From positions 19,232-83,231 of the forward strand of contig JAYMGJ010000028.1 in the NCBI GenBank assembly GCA_037178675.1: a DNA stretch of 64,000 nucleotides, in the 5' to 3' direction. This DNA is from Scleroderma bovista (Eukaryota; Basidiomycota; Agaricomycetes; Boletales; Sclerodermataceae). The translations under genes and the position numbers were made by a program. The notes beneath the pieces are model-generated. The model ran no database searches and had not been told where the DNA came from. It worked only from the letters and a program-made list of their open reading frames with translations. Below, piece by piece: positions 11,349 through 22,200 of this stretch. How positions within the stretch are numbered: the first letter of the stretch is position 1; every line of letters begins with the position of its first letter.

Positions 11349-12246
11349 TCACTCCGATGATACATCTGGTCCCCCGACAATATCTGCACCAGGGAGTAGC
11401 CATCTAAAGGTGATGCTCAACCTCGTACCCCTCTCCATCAGACACGCATCCGCTCTGTCTTCATCTCGAACTAAATCGTGCGTCCTTCCTGGAATACCAT
11501 GTGTCCAAAGATATCGAGCGTCCTTGGACAGCACCAAAATGCTCCGTTCTGGCAAGTAAAGATCCCAGCGATCGCGTATGTCTGGATCGCTGGTATCACT
11601 ATGTCTCCCCTCAGAAATCAGGTTATCGTCGTTCTGTGCTACTCGTTGAAACGCCATCACGCAGCCGCTGCGAAAACTGACTCCAATGATCCCGTCATCA
11701 AATCGGTTCAGTAGGTCCACATGTGCTGTGATGCCCTCTCCCGGGTGATAGAGGTTCAGAATGGCCTGGCGTGCACGGGGAAGTGTATCCTTCGGTGGGA
11801 ACAAGAGGTCATAAACGGTATCTGGAATCCACGGTCTAAGTATCTCCGATAGATGGCGAAGGAGCGAAATGAGGAATGGTGGCAAGTCTTTGCCCATGCT
11901 CTCATCTTCGTCACTTGACGCGGTACGTCCAAAAAGCATTATTTGATTGATGTCTCTGCCTTCGAAATACAGCCGCATGCATTGAGCGACGATCTCATCT
12001 TCTAGCTCTGGTGCGAGAAAGACGGGTGGGATAAACAGCCCGGGAATGGGTGGCGCGGTGCGAATCGCAACAGGGTGTGCTGGTGCTGGTATTGAAGGTT
12101 CATCAAATAATGAATCTGTGGCCGAGTTTTCTGACTCTGTGGGAGAAAAAGAAGTCGTACAGTCTGCTGCTTTGAATGTCAAGGAGCTCAAACCATCGCC
12201 ATTTGGCGGTTGACGCACCCTCCCATTGTATATCGCTATCGTCCAT
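11349..12246 (-). CDS. AlkB-like 2-oxoglutarate/Fe(II) dioxygenase
   Basis: Oxidative demethylase-type enzyme of the AlkB superfamily, using Fe(II) and 2-oxoglutarate; the substrate could be alkylated nucleic acid or tRNA. The core reads NLYHPGEGITAHVDLL (H-x-D iron ligands), SFRSGCVMAF, LWTHGIPGRTHD (third iron ligand His) and RLSITFRWLLPG (2-oxoglutarate Arg). The long open frame has no ATG at its start. A 28-nt first exon (12219-12246, MDDSDIQWE) joined through a 52-nt GT-AG intron (12167-12218) restores a start and keeps frame (ADCTTSFSP), giving about 281 residues. No RNA-binding or methyltransferase domain is attached, so it is not a full-length ALKBH8. Its 3' end converges on NEDD8. 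The exact AlkB subgroup is not determined. Confidence 0.88.
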
Positions 12247-12499
12247 ACCTTTGAAGATGCCTCAGATTTTGGAGATGTTCAGGCGGTGGTACAAGGCGAG
12301 CACATTGGAAGCATCGTTTCCAAAGACACGTGTGCGTGTGGCTTACGGCAGTGTGCACTGCAGGACAGACGCCCACTCACAATGGCTTTCCAAGGTTTAC
12401 ATCCGCTTCGGGGCCAATAAGCACACCATACCACATACTACATTTCACTATATTGTGGGAATGACGGTTCCATGATACAGTTGCTTCGTCCACACTGAA

Positions 12500-13902
12500 C
12501 TAGACATCTGACGGGTCGTCCTGTAGCGATGCTTTGACCACCAAAGGAATCACTCCTGTGGAATGGATCGGATGAGAAACGTAGGAACTGGTAGAAATGC
12601 AGTCGCATACCTCCAGTCGGAAGGGGCCAATCAGCATGACCGGTGACACGTAAGAAGGCACGGATGAAGCCCAAATGCGATGTGATCGAAATAACTGTCG
12701 TGATCCTTCAGTACACCCTGTCCAAGAAGACAAACCTGGTCCTTACCTTGTTCCTCGTCATTCTTAAATATCGTTTCCAACACTGTTCTAGCCCGAATGT
12801 CGATATCATCATGTGGCTCGCGAACGTCAGGCCTCCACAGTTCATCGTCCTCCGTAAAACCATCTTCGATTAGGTAGTCCGGAAACCTCCGTTGGATGTC
12901 CGTTCGCCTCCGTCTCTTGTTGCAGGGTTCGATACCGATCTCTTCGCGGATATTCTGATTACAGGCTGCGAATCAATCCTAAAGGACGTGGACATAGACC
13001 TATTTAACCACCTCTACAAGAGTGGCCTTGCAACCGCTTGGCAAAAGGCCTCTGAATGTAAGATTGTGGGTCTGTATAGCACGACTGATCGGACTGCAGT
13101 ACATCTTGTTAGGGAGAGGAATGCCGAACTGGAGTTCAGTCTCCCATAGAGTGCGCGTTGCATCTGCTTGGCCCTCGCCAATCGGCGTAAGGTCAGGATC
13201 AGCTGGCGAGTTATAAGTAAGATCAGAGACTTGGGGAAATACAAGTCAAGTTCTTACGTCCCCATGTCAAGACTCCATCGCCGGTCAACTTGCACCAATG
13301 ACTGCATTCGAGCCGTGCATTTTAAACTCTAATCTAAAGAAGTCATGTACATACTTTAGCCATGCCTGGGGTGTATACGGTCAGCACAACCTCGAAGTCG
13401 CACCGAAAAGACGTACCTCATCTCCATACTTGGCGTTAGCAACATTATCTGACATGGTTCAATTCATTGATGTGGATGCGGATGCCAGGGTTGGTACATA
13501 CGATGGCCTTCACCATGCCTTCCGAGGAAGAAAACCTTGTATTGGACGTGACTTGGAGCATCGACATTAAGTTGCTGAATGGACGCCGTGAACTTGCTCC
13601 ACCTCTCATGATGGTCGTCGATCAAGCCAAAGCGAGCAGGAAGCTAGGACCGACATGTCACATGAACGTCTCAAATGCACTCCTTCTTTAGTAGATCACG
13701 TTTGACTCACAGCCTCGAAAGGTGTTAGCAATGCACAATAGAAAGAACCATGCAAGATTACCTCACGCAAGTGGGACCCAGTGGTATTCGGCCCCGGATC
13801 GTCTTGAATGAAGTATCCAACCATGGTCTACAGCAATGCATAGGATCGGCAGCATTGAATTGAAGTCTGTAGACCGACCTCGTAGGTTCTTGTAAATTCC
13901 AT
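12500..13902 (-). CDS. Histidine phosphatase (PGAM-like), tandem copy A
   Basis: Member of the histidine phosphatase (phosphoglycerate mutase-like) superfamily, of the fungal cytosolic type. Exon 1 (13879-13902) gives MEFTRTYE. Further exons read MVGYFIQDDPGP, RFGLIDDHHERWSKF, YKVFFLGRHGEGHH (catalytic RHG), DPDLTPIGEGQAD, MYCSPISRAIQT, EDGFTEDDELWRPD, SITSHLGFIRAFLRVTGH (second catalytic His) and LPTGGVIPLVVKAS. The intron-exon pattern matches the neighbour copy B one for one. Differences from B include TSHLG instead of the usual TAH and a Lys/Arg-rich IEPCNKRRRR in place of VHTCDKRQTR. Both catalytic histidines are present, so it may be active. Substrate unknown. Confidence 0.85.
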
Positions 13903-14128
13903 GCCGATTCAAGTATTGTCGAGAATGAAAGATCGTAGAATTGTAACGGTGATCGATAAGAATTTATCAAGATGATCTTTGAAAATTTGATGGCCTGAGT
14001 CACCCGAAGACGAACCGACGCCACACATTCTACATACTACAACTCACTACTTTGGCTGGGATTCCTGCACGAAGGAGATGGGTATCCACGCTGCAGGCAC
14101 TCCTTTCGTCTATGTTGGACCATGCATG

Positions 14129-15557
14129 TCAAGACTCTATCGATGCTTTAATAACCACAGGGACAACTCCTGCGACCGTCCTTGATTCAGCAAAAAGGCA
14201 TATTAGGGGTGTACGACTACGTACCTCCAGTCGGAAGGTCCCAGGGGCGGTGGCCAGCGACACGTAAAAACGCGCGGATGAAGCCTGCGTGCGCTGTGAT
14301 GGAGATAACTGATCAAATCTCATCAGTGTCACTCGTTCACTTGAAAGAAAAAAGTTGTTCCTTACAGTGTTCCTTATCATTCTCGAATACCATGTCTAAC
14401 ACTGCTTTTGCCCGCCCCTCCATATGATGCCCTGTCTCTCTAATATCGGGTTTCCACAGTTTGTCTTCCTCCGTGAAACCGTCTTCAATGATGTATTCCG
14501 GAAATGTCCGTTGGATATACGATCGTGTTTGTCTCTTGTCGCATGTATGGACACCAAACTCCTCGCGAATGTTCTGGACAAGAATCAGTCATATTATCTG
14601 AAGAAACAAGGGTCGGATTAGTCACCTCTACAATGACCGTCTTGCGACCAGCGAGAAGGAGGCCACTGAACGTGAGTTGGTTCGTTCGAATTGCACGCGA
14701 AAGTGGACTGCAGTACAGTTTGTCTGGGAGGGCGAGGCCAAATTGGAGTTCTTCCTGCCATGCAGCATGTGCTTCGTCTGCTTGACCTTCGCCCTTGGGT
14801 GTGAGTGCAGGGTCAGCTAGTGAGTTGAAAGTCAGTTATGCTAGAAGATCGAAAGATTCACCAGTCAAGTACTTACGCCCCCACGTCCATACCCCGTCAC
14901 CATTCAACTTCGACCAGTAACTGCATCCATCACATGGACTAAACAACGTTGATTGTATGGGTGGAAACTCACTCATCCCAGGCCTAGAATGTGAATTATC
15001 ACGTCCAGTTAGATGAACTTGTACATTGGTTAGATTAACATGCCTGCATTCCATACTTTGTAATGGCAGCATTATCTGCATGTCAGGTTCAAATCCAAAG
15101 GACCAGTTAGTTGGTGGATTTAAAAAATCAGGATAACAGACGGACGATAGCCCTCGCCATGCCTTCCTAGAAAGAAAACCTTGTACTGGACAGTGGTCGG
15201 GGCGTTCTCGTTGAGTTGCTGGATGGATTCTTTGAATTTGGCCCATCTGTCGGGACCGTCATCGATCAGCCCAAAACGAGGGGGAAGCTATGGGCCATGT
15301 GAATCCCTCGGGAGGTGCTACCAAAGAAACGCCATTCGACTCACGGACTACACAAGAGCATCAGCCTGTGGTTCAATAATGAATCATTGGAGAAATAAGT
15401 TAAGTACCTCGAGCCAGAGCGACTGCTGGCCGGGGAGGATCGACCCTGGATCGTCTTGTACGAAGTACCCGACGACTGTCTGAAATATTGCACTAGGTTA
15501 CTGGCGAAGGAGCGTCGATGCCAGTGGGCTGACCTCGTATGTTCTCCCGGAGGGCAT
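14129..15557 (-). CDS. Histidine phosphatase (PGAM-like), tandem copy B
   Basis: Paralogue of the gene at 12500-13902, same strand, 226 bp upstream of it. Exon 1 (15534-15557) gives MPSGRTYE. Then come VVGYFVQDDPGS, RFGLIDDGPDRW, YKVFFLGRHGEGY (catalytic RHG), DPALTPKGEGQADEAH, LYCSPLSRAIRT, VHTCDKRQTRSYIQ, EDGFTEEDKLWKPD, SITAHAGFIRAFLRVAGH (second catalytic His) and LPTGGVVPVVIKAS. It keeps the family-typical TCDKR and TAH motifs, so it is probably the more conventional enzyme of the pair. One intron appears to use a GC donor (ATGCAG then GCATGTTAATC, near 15050). Role in the cell unknown; likely a phosphomonoesterase. Confidence 0.87.
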
Positions 15558-15623
15558 CAAAGATCCGAGTGAGTAGTCAAACAGAAATGATTGTGGGCGA
15601 CGGGCGCTAATCTGACTTGGTGC

Positions 15624-16074
15624 TCACTGCTCAATTATTACCCTAGCCGAGTCGTGGTCTGCGATGTCATGCACGGGAAGGTGTTATGTGGCAAGTACGG
15701 CTCACCTGTAGCTTGGCTCACGCAGTCCAGGCGGTAACACCATGTCTTGTTTTTGTCGGAACATTTCCCTATGTCATGGACCCGTTCGGAGAATCGCCCC
15801 ATGACCCACTCGTCCTCAGTCCCATCATGTCAGTGGGGAACGCAGCGGTACGCTAGCTACTTTGAAGGCCTCTTAGGCTTCTGTAATGAATCACATATCG
15901 CCTTCCGGACACCGAGTGCGCCGCAGATGAAGCTCCCCTTGTCCTCGTCAAACCACTGCAAAAGGAGGGAAGCTAGGTGTTTACATATGTGCAGCTACAT
16001 TGCTCAATACTGCCCTGGCTATGGCTGGTTACACAATCAGGCCAGATTATCTTATACATAGTCCGTAAAGTCAT
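15624..16074 (-). CDS. Small unrecognised gene, about 93 residues
   Basis: Four exons with good splice sites give a continuous frame. They read MTLRTMYKIIWPDC, WFDEDKGSFICGALGVRKA then LQKPKRPSK, DEWVMGRFSERVHDIG then KTWCYRLDCVSQAT, and DHDSARVIIEQ followed by a stop (15624-15626). Introns are about 45-80 nt with GT..AG ends. The product has several Cys and many charged residues, no signal peptide and no membrane segment. I do not recognise the family. It sits between PGAM copy B and THOC3 on the same strand as both. It could be an exon remnant of something else; the frame agreement across three introns is the main support. Confidence 0.45.
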
Positions 16075-16170
16075 GTACCAATGTCCTCGCGTCGTGGACT
16101 GTAGCCTATTCGGCAAGTGCTCTCTCACTTCATGCGACGTTGCCCGATCTAGCCATCATCATTCTCGAGT

Positions 16171-17637
16171 CTAAATACCGCCTCCGAACAAACTAATCAC
16201 CGCTGCAGGTGGAGGTTGGCCCTCTTTAAGTTTGGTTTGACCACAGTACGCAAAGACGTATCTTGAAGGATGCCAGGTGACAGTAGGTGACGGTGCAAGG
16301 GCTCCAACACGATGAATGGGCATGCCAGTTTCCGTCGCGCACTACATAGTAAAGTTATTTTCAGCCCGCAAGAACACAAGCGAATGTCAGGACTGACAAT
16401 GTCTATATACGATCCATTGCTGGCAATTGCCAAGTACTCCCCGTCAAACGAAAAGCTTAATGCGTTGATGGCATACCTGGTCATGTGTAAGATTTAGAAA
16501 GGCAGATTCATCCTTGAACGTACTCGCATGTGTCTATTGTCCGTGCACATATCCATTCGTTCAAGTCGAAGATGTTCACAATAGAATCGTATCCCCCAGA
16601 AGCGAGATATCTGGTTCAAAGCCAGTACGATCAGAGGAATGTAACATGACGTGATAGCGCAACCGTCACCTTCCGCGGGGATCGAGGGCAACGGCAACGC
16701 AACCTCCGACATGAGCAGCAGGACTTTCGCGCAACGTCAGCGAAGGGTAGTCCATAATACGGAGTGTATGTTCCGAGTGATGAGTCAGGATAATGCCATC
16801 CCCTGTATGATTGAACATCGCTGTTGAGGCGACAATACTCTGGCGTAGTGGTCAGAATTTCCGTCGAAGTGCAAACGAACGAAAGCCCACCCCATCCTTG
16901 TCTGAGGTTTGCCATATCTCCTTAGATGAGTCCTTATCTTTCCCATATGTGAGAAAGAAGAGTTGGTGTCCAGCAGATGGACATAATAGAGCTCTTCCGT
17001 CAGGTGAGTAGTTCGTTTGGACGGGTGAACCTTTCAGCTGTATTTGTTGGACGTGCCGACTTTCTTTGAATAAAACGATCAGCAGGACGATATTGCAACA
17101 GTACAGGCGATCCTACGTCGTGCGTCCCAAAAGACTACCCGTCTATCCTTTTGGCTCGAAGTGCAGAACAGGTCAGGATGAGTAGGATTCCATGATACGT
17201 GATCGACGTCGTCAGAGTGACCACCAGAGAAGTGAGTCGCTGATCTGAACTCCATCTGAGAGATAATGGACATTTACACGATACACCTCGTACCGCCAAC
17301 GTAGGACTCACACTCGTTTCAGGGTTCCACACTCTTGTAATCTTGTCAATGCCCACAGCCGCGAGGCGCTTGCCATCGCAGCTCCACGCTACATGGGTGA
17401 TTGCCTGTAATGATGGAATTCGGAGATCCCGAGGCTTATGAGCGGGGAAGTTTTGTGCCTGTAAGCCAAGGGAATATTGGGAGATGGGTGAGCACACTTG
17501 TGGCCGCACACAGTTGCACATACGTGAAGACCTCTGGCTGCAAATGTTGTATAGAATGGTGGAGATGGCGGCCTCTGCGGCTGGGGTATTTCTTCTTCTT
17601 CGACCCTGGTGGTACTCGTCGTGTGCAGATTCGACAT
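16171..17637 (-). CDS. THOC3: THO complex subunit 3 (TEX1/THOC3), WD40 protein
   Basis: WD40 beta-propeller subunit of the THO/TREX complex, which couples transcription to mRNA export in the nucleus. Exon 1 (17524-17637) begins MSNLHTTSTTRVEEEE. WD blocks follow: ITHVAWSCDGKRLAAVGID, GGHSDDVDHVSWNPTHPD and LFCTSSQKDRRVVFWDAR (the most typical THOC3 repeat), SIVASTAMFNHTGDGIILTH, DYPSLTLRESPAAHVGG, AINALSFSFDGEYLAIAS, and WHPSRYVFAYCGQTK. The last exon ends SLFGGGI with a stop at 16171-16173. About ten short introns. It is divergent from the nucleoside hydrolase, with 166 bp between start codons. A damaged copy of part of this gene lies at 61099-61235. Confidence 0.93.
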
Positions 17638-17803
17638 TGATGTTTTGAAAACACCGATATTGGACGCTAGTATTGGAAAACAACAGTAAACAAGGTGAGA
17701 TTTACAGCTTCAAGGGAACTCCCAGTACGGCACAAAAGTAGATGGGGTGGGGTATTCCAATCGGAACAGGCTGAACCCGTTCAACTCCTCCCCAACAATA
17801 AGC
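17638..17803. promoter_or_regulatory. Divergent promoter, THOC3 / nucleoside hydrolase
   Basis: Only 166 bp separate the two start codons, so both promoters and 5' UTRs must share this stretch. No specific motif is claimed. Confidence 0.5.
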
Positions 17804-19054
17804 ATGCATTTTATCTGGCTGGATGCCGACCCAGTGAGTCTCTCGAGTACCATGACGCTGGTGATACACCTACTGACTCTGGCACGCCCCAAGGGACACG
17901 ACGATGTAACAGCTATCTTACTCGCCGTCTATCTCGATAACATCAAGCTTCTCGGTGTTTCAACTGTGAGCTTCTGTCAGCCCGTAATGGCCTTTGCATG
18001 ACGTTGGCATCTGATCAGGACCGATGATCATCACAGGTTCACGGCAACTCGTCCGCTTATTGGACAGGTGTAAATGCCGCGCGAGCTCTTTATGCCTTTA
18101 ACGCCCCCGATGACATCAAGGTATATCCCGGTGCAGCGAAACCCTTGACAAGGAACGCACAATACGCTCCAAACATTCATGGCGAGGACGGACTGGGAGG
18201 CGTTGTGGGGATCCCCCAACCAGAGAGTACCGAGACTCAAGCACGTTTTGCTCGCCACGGGGATGGATCGACTATTTCTGCGCTCGAGGGTATGGCCACG
18301 GCCATCAAAGAGACATGGAAGGGCGGTGCCGGCCATAAGGTGTCGGTGGTGTCCAGCGGACCAATGACCAACATCGCTCTGTTCATTTCTACACATCCCG
18401 AGCTTCTAGAAGCTGTCGAACAGTTTGTATTTATGGGCGGAGGAATTGGGCTCGGAAATACCACCCCTGTTGCAGGTGTGTAGATCTGTGCCTCATGCGA
18501 TTTCCGCTCTGACTACTCTTTCTCCAGAGTTCAATGTCCTGTGTGACCGTGAGTCCGATGCGATCTTAATTCGGTCCAATAATAGGTCTTCTTTTATAGC
18601 CGAGGCTGCCCAGATAGTCCTCGATTGTCCAGTCAAGACGGTCATGGTTCCTCTTAACGTGACCCACACTGCCATTGCGACAGAAACCGTCCACACCCGC
18701 CTATGTGTACCAACGACCCAGGAGGGCAAGAGTAACGTCACCCCGTCTACGGATCTCAGGTTGATGTTATCGTCGCTCATCACTTTCTTTGCCCATACGT
18801 ATAAGGAAGTCTACGGATTCGAAGACGGTCCACCGCTTCATGATGCACTTACGATAGCCTTCGTTTCCAATCCCGATCTATTCAAGTCGAGGCGATACCG
18901 CGTAGACGTAGAGCTCCATGGCCGCCACACCACAGGCGAGACAATCCTCGATCTCTGGGATTTTCGGAAGTGTGACGATACTTGGGGGACGGAGGGCAAG
19001 AACTGCCTAGTTTTGGAATCTCTAGAGGTTCGGAAATCTATGTTTTTGGAGTGA
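17804..19054 (+). CDS. Inosine-uridine preferring nucleoside hydrolase
   Basis: Hydrolyses the N-glycosidic bond of nucleosides for purine/pyrimidine salvage. Exons: 17804-17833, 17894-17965, 18037-18475, 18528-18548 and 18600-19054, giving 338 residues, near the family norm. The N-terminus MHFIWLDADPGHDDVTA carries the Asp cluster that binds the catalytic calcium. STVHGNSSAYWTGVNAAR, SSGPMTNIALFI, FMGGGIGLGN, EFNVLCDPEAAQIVL and DGPPLHDALTIA (C-terminal Asp metal ligand) follow in the usual order. No signal peptide, so cytosolic. The second-last exon is only 21 nt. Substrate preference cannot be read from sequence. Confidence 0.95.
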
Positions 19055-19247
19055 GTTCCCTGACTTTGCAGCTCTTTCCTTAGATAGAACGATTCTTCGA
19101 TATGCTCATGGATTGCGTGGATCGTTGCGATCGAGTTTCGCCCCTTAATACCAAGCAATGACGGGTTTCGGACAGGACCGAATAGAATAGAACATGTAGA
19201 CGATACATGAAGCACACAGAGAAATACAACAAACGAAGAACAGCATC

Positions 19248-22200
19248 TCATACATCTGTTCTGCCATCGACGAAAATCTTGTTGGCATTGAGAGGGCCAT
19301 TTCTGGCACGATTCCTGAACGTTCCTTCCTTCAACATCCTAATCGTTTCGTCTACCTCACCACGACCAAGCGTTGCCCGGTTTTCCCGTGAGTTCGACAG
19401 GGGTGGAGGTAATTTTGACGCATCATGCTCTCCAGCATTCGAAGGTTCAGGTTTCTAGTCTCAATGAGCACCGATCGAAATTATTGTCAAGAAAAATATT
19501 CACCTTCTCTTTCTCCAGGGGAACAGCTGCTGTGAGAGCTTGCTTGGACACAGAATCATGCACCTCCACGGCGGCTTTCTGGAAAGGTTATGTTGTAAAA
19601 AATTAATGATTGCTGCTGATCGGCGACTCACCTGGAGTGATAGGGAAAATGAGCAAATCATACCGAAGAAGTCTTCTGGCTTTGGACTCTCGGGTGCATC
19701 AAACGCCTCTCCGAAATATGCATACAAAGAACGCAAATCATTCTCAACTGTCTGTCCCAGTTGTTTCAAGGCATCCACGCGCTCAGAGACCTGACTAAGG
19801 AATGGCTGTGTGGTGTCAACGAGTGTGATCATTTTATAGGGCGAGGAATACTTGCCTCCATTACCTTGACGAATTGGTCATTGGACGGTGGATCGGGAAG
19901 CTTCTTGATGATCTGTACCTCCTCCTGTCCTTTCGCATGCGATGTGACCACGGATTGGACAGACTGGATAACAGCTTGAAAAGAAACTGCAGAAGAGTAA
20001 ATTTTATATGTTCAAGAATCGATACCATTCTTACCGCGTGCGGCAGCCTCTACGTTAGGAAGCTCCTCTATGAATAGTGTTAACTTCGGGTCTGCGCGTA
20101 TGAGTACCTTGGAGATGTAGTGTAAAAGTGTAGGGCAGTCTGCTCCGCTCTTCACTGTCTTCGTGTCCTTCATCTGTAATCTAATCAGTTCGCTTCCAGG
20201 AAAAATGGCATCTCGATCACCTTGAGTAGTGCTTCTAGACGAAATCCATGTGCACCACCCCGGAAAGTAGATTGGTTTAAGGCATTTCCAATGGCAAGGA
20301 TAGCCTATATCCTGTTTAAAAACAACACAAAAGAGACTGGACAAAAGGCAAACCTGCAATGCCATTTTAAACCTTGCTGAAGAACGCAGTTCTTTACAAG
20401 CATCACGGATGGTTTTTAGGTCCGGACGAATCTCGCTAACATCGAGCTCGAATCGTAATCGAAATATCATACATTCGAGTCGCTGTGCGAGTCTGGGTAT
20501 GGTTATAATCTAATAGTGAACAGTCAGTTGCATTTGATTAAGGAGTGAATTCGAGCAAACCTCGCTGAAATACTGGTCAGCCTTAGCCAGCTTAGTGGCG
20601 TCCCCGAAATCCCTAATTCTAGCGATCTAACGCGATAGCAGGTCAGGTGTCACCGTGTCCCGGCAGTCCATTGCTTGCTCACCTCCTCCGATGTTGGCAG
20701 GTGTTTGCTGATTGCCCTAAGATCGTCTATGGACAATCGAGAAGAATCGAGATCCAGAAGCGCACACCGGATTGTCGAATAATTGTTTTTAAACCGGGAC
20801 AGTATAATGGCTACAGTCAAGCGCAAAGTGAGCACATAACCACAACGCACAGGACACCCTAACCAATATTGTTCGCTCTAGAAATATCCAGAACGGTCGT
20901 GACGTTCTTCTTGTGCGAAGGCTTTGTTAATTGAGACGGCGTAGGAATGGTATCTACTCCAAAGGTCGCCACGAGGTCATCCATGTTCAGCTGGAAGCCA
21001 GGGCGCGGCTCAGCCCATACTGTCGAGCCTACGGCGTTACCATCTAACTTATTCCAGAAGAACGGCTTGAGTCGTGGTCCAATAAGGCTTGGCTTGGGCT
21101 GGATTTTGCCGCCAAGACCGCGTGCAGGAGGAAGAGGAGGCGGAGGCGGGATGCCAGGTGGTAGAGGTGGTGGTGGAGGCGGCGGAGGAGGAGGAGGACA
21201 GACACTCCCGATAGGAGGCGGCGCAGGGGAAAGGGATTGCGAAGCAATCAACGCATCGTTTTGCAGAGCTTCCGGCTTCCTTATTCCGTGGGCTAATGCA
21301 CTGGCAATCTGGTTTCGTGAGAATGATACAAGTGATGGAGGCGGCGGAGGAGGGGGAGGGGGAGGGGGAAGAGAGGGGGAAGAGTGAAATGGTGCGGAGG
21401 ACGATGGTGGGGAAGCATCTTCGCTGTTTTTCCGCACCTGAATTAACTCGGTTTTTCGGTTCTTCGACGGCGTCACATCCCTAGAATCAGCAGGGGGGGA
21501 AGGCGGGGAATTATTGGCTTTGAACTGAAGTTCAGCAAGCTGTGTCGATTTCTCCGCCAAGGCCTTTGAGAGTTCCGCTACTCGAACCTGTAAAATGGCG
21601 ATTTCTCCAGCTTGATTATCGAGTTTCTCCACGGTGCGGTCAGCTATCGCCTGAGTGCTCAGTCCGCTCAGACCCTCATCATCTCCTGGAGAGAAAGAAG
21701 AGTATACTGATTTAAGAGCACGCTTTAAAACTACTATCTCTTTCTCTTTATCAGAGAGCGTGCCATCAAACTGACCAATCTGAACAACATCAAGGAAGCT
21801 GGACATCATGCTACAGCGATTGACCTTACCTTGGCCTTAAGCTTCTCAACTTCTTCGCCGAGTGAGCTTATCTTGATTTTTTCACGTTCTGTTCTGACGT
21901 TATTGTCCTTTTGCGCATACTGTCAGGCAATGTTCATCATACATATGCTGCACTACTCACGTCAGGACGGATAGTCTGGCGTTTGAGACGCTCTATTTCC
22001 GCTTGAAGTTGTCCAACTTCTTTCTCTTTCTGCGAGAGCCGCTGGATAATACCAGCTATTTTCTTTGATCCTCGGGATGAGTCTACAGATCGTGCATATA
22101 CACCCGGCCTACCTCATTGCTCGCCTTCGATGGTGAAGCTGCCTTGAAAAAAGGTTGTGCCGTTACACGGCTCACAGAGGTGTCCTCACTTTTAACCTCT

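Noticed and set aside
20947..21387. 146-codon Gly-rich open frame on the + strand
   Set aside because: Antisense shadow of the proline runs in the formin FH1 domain.
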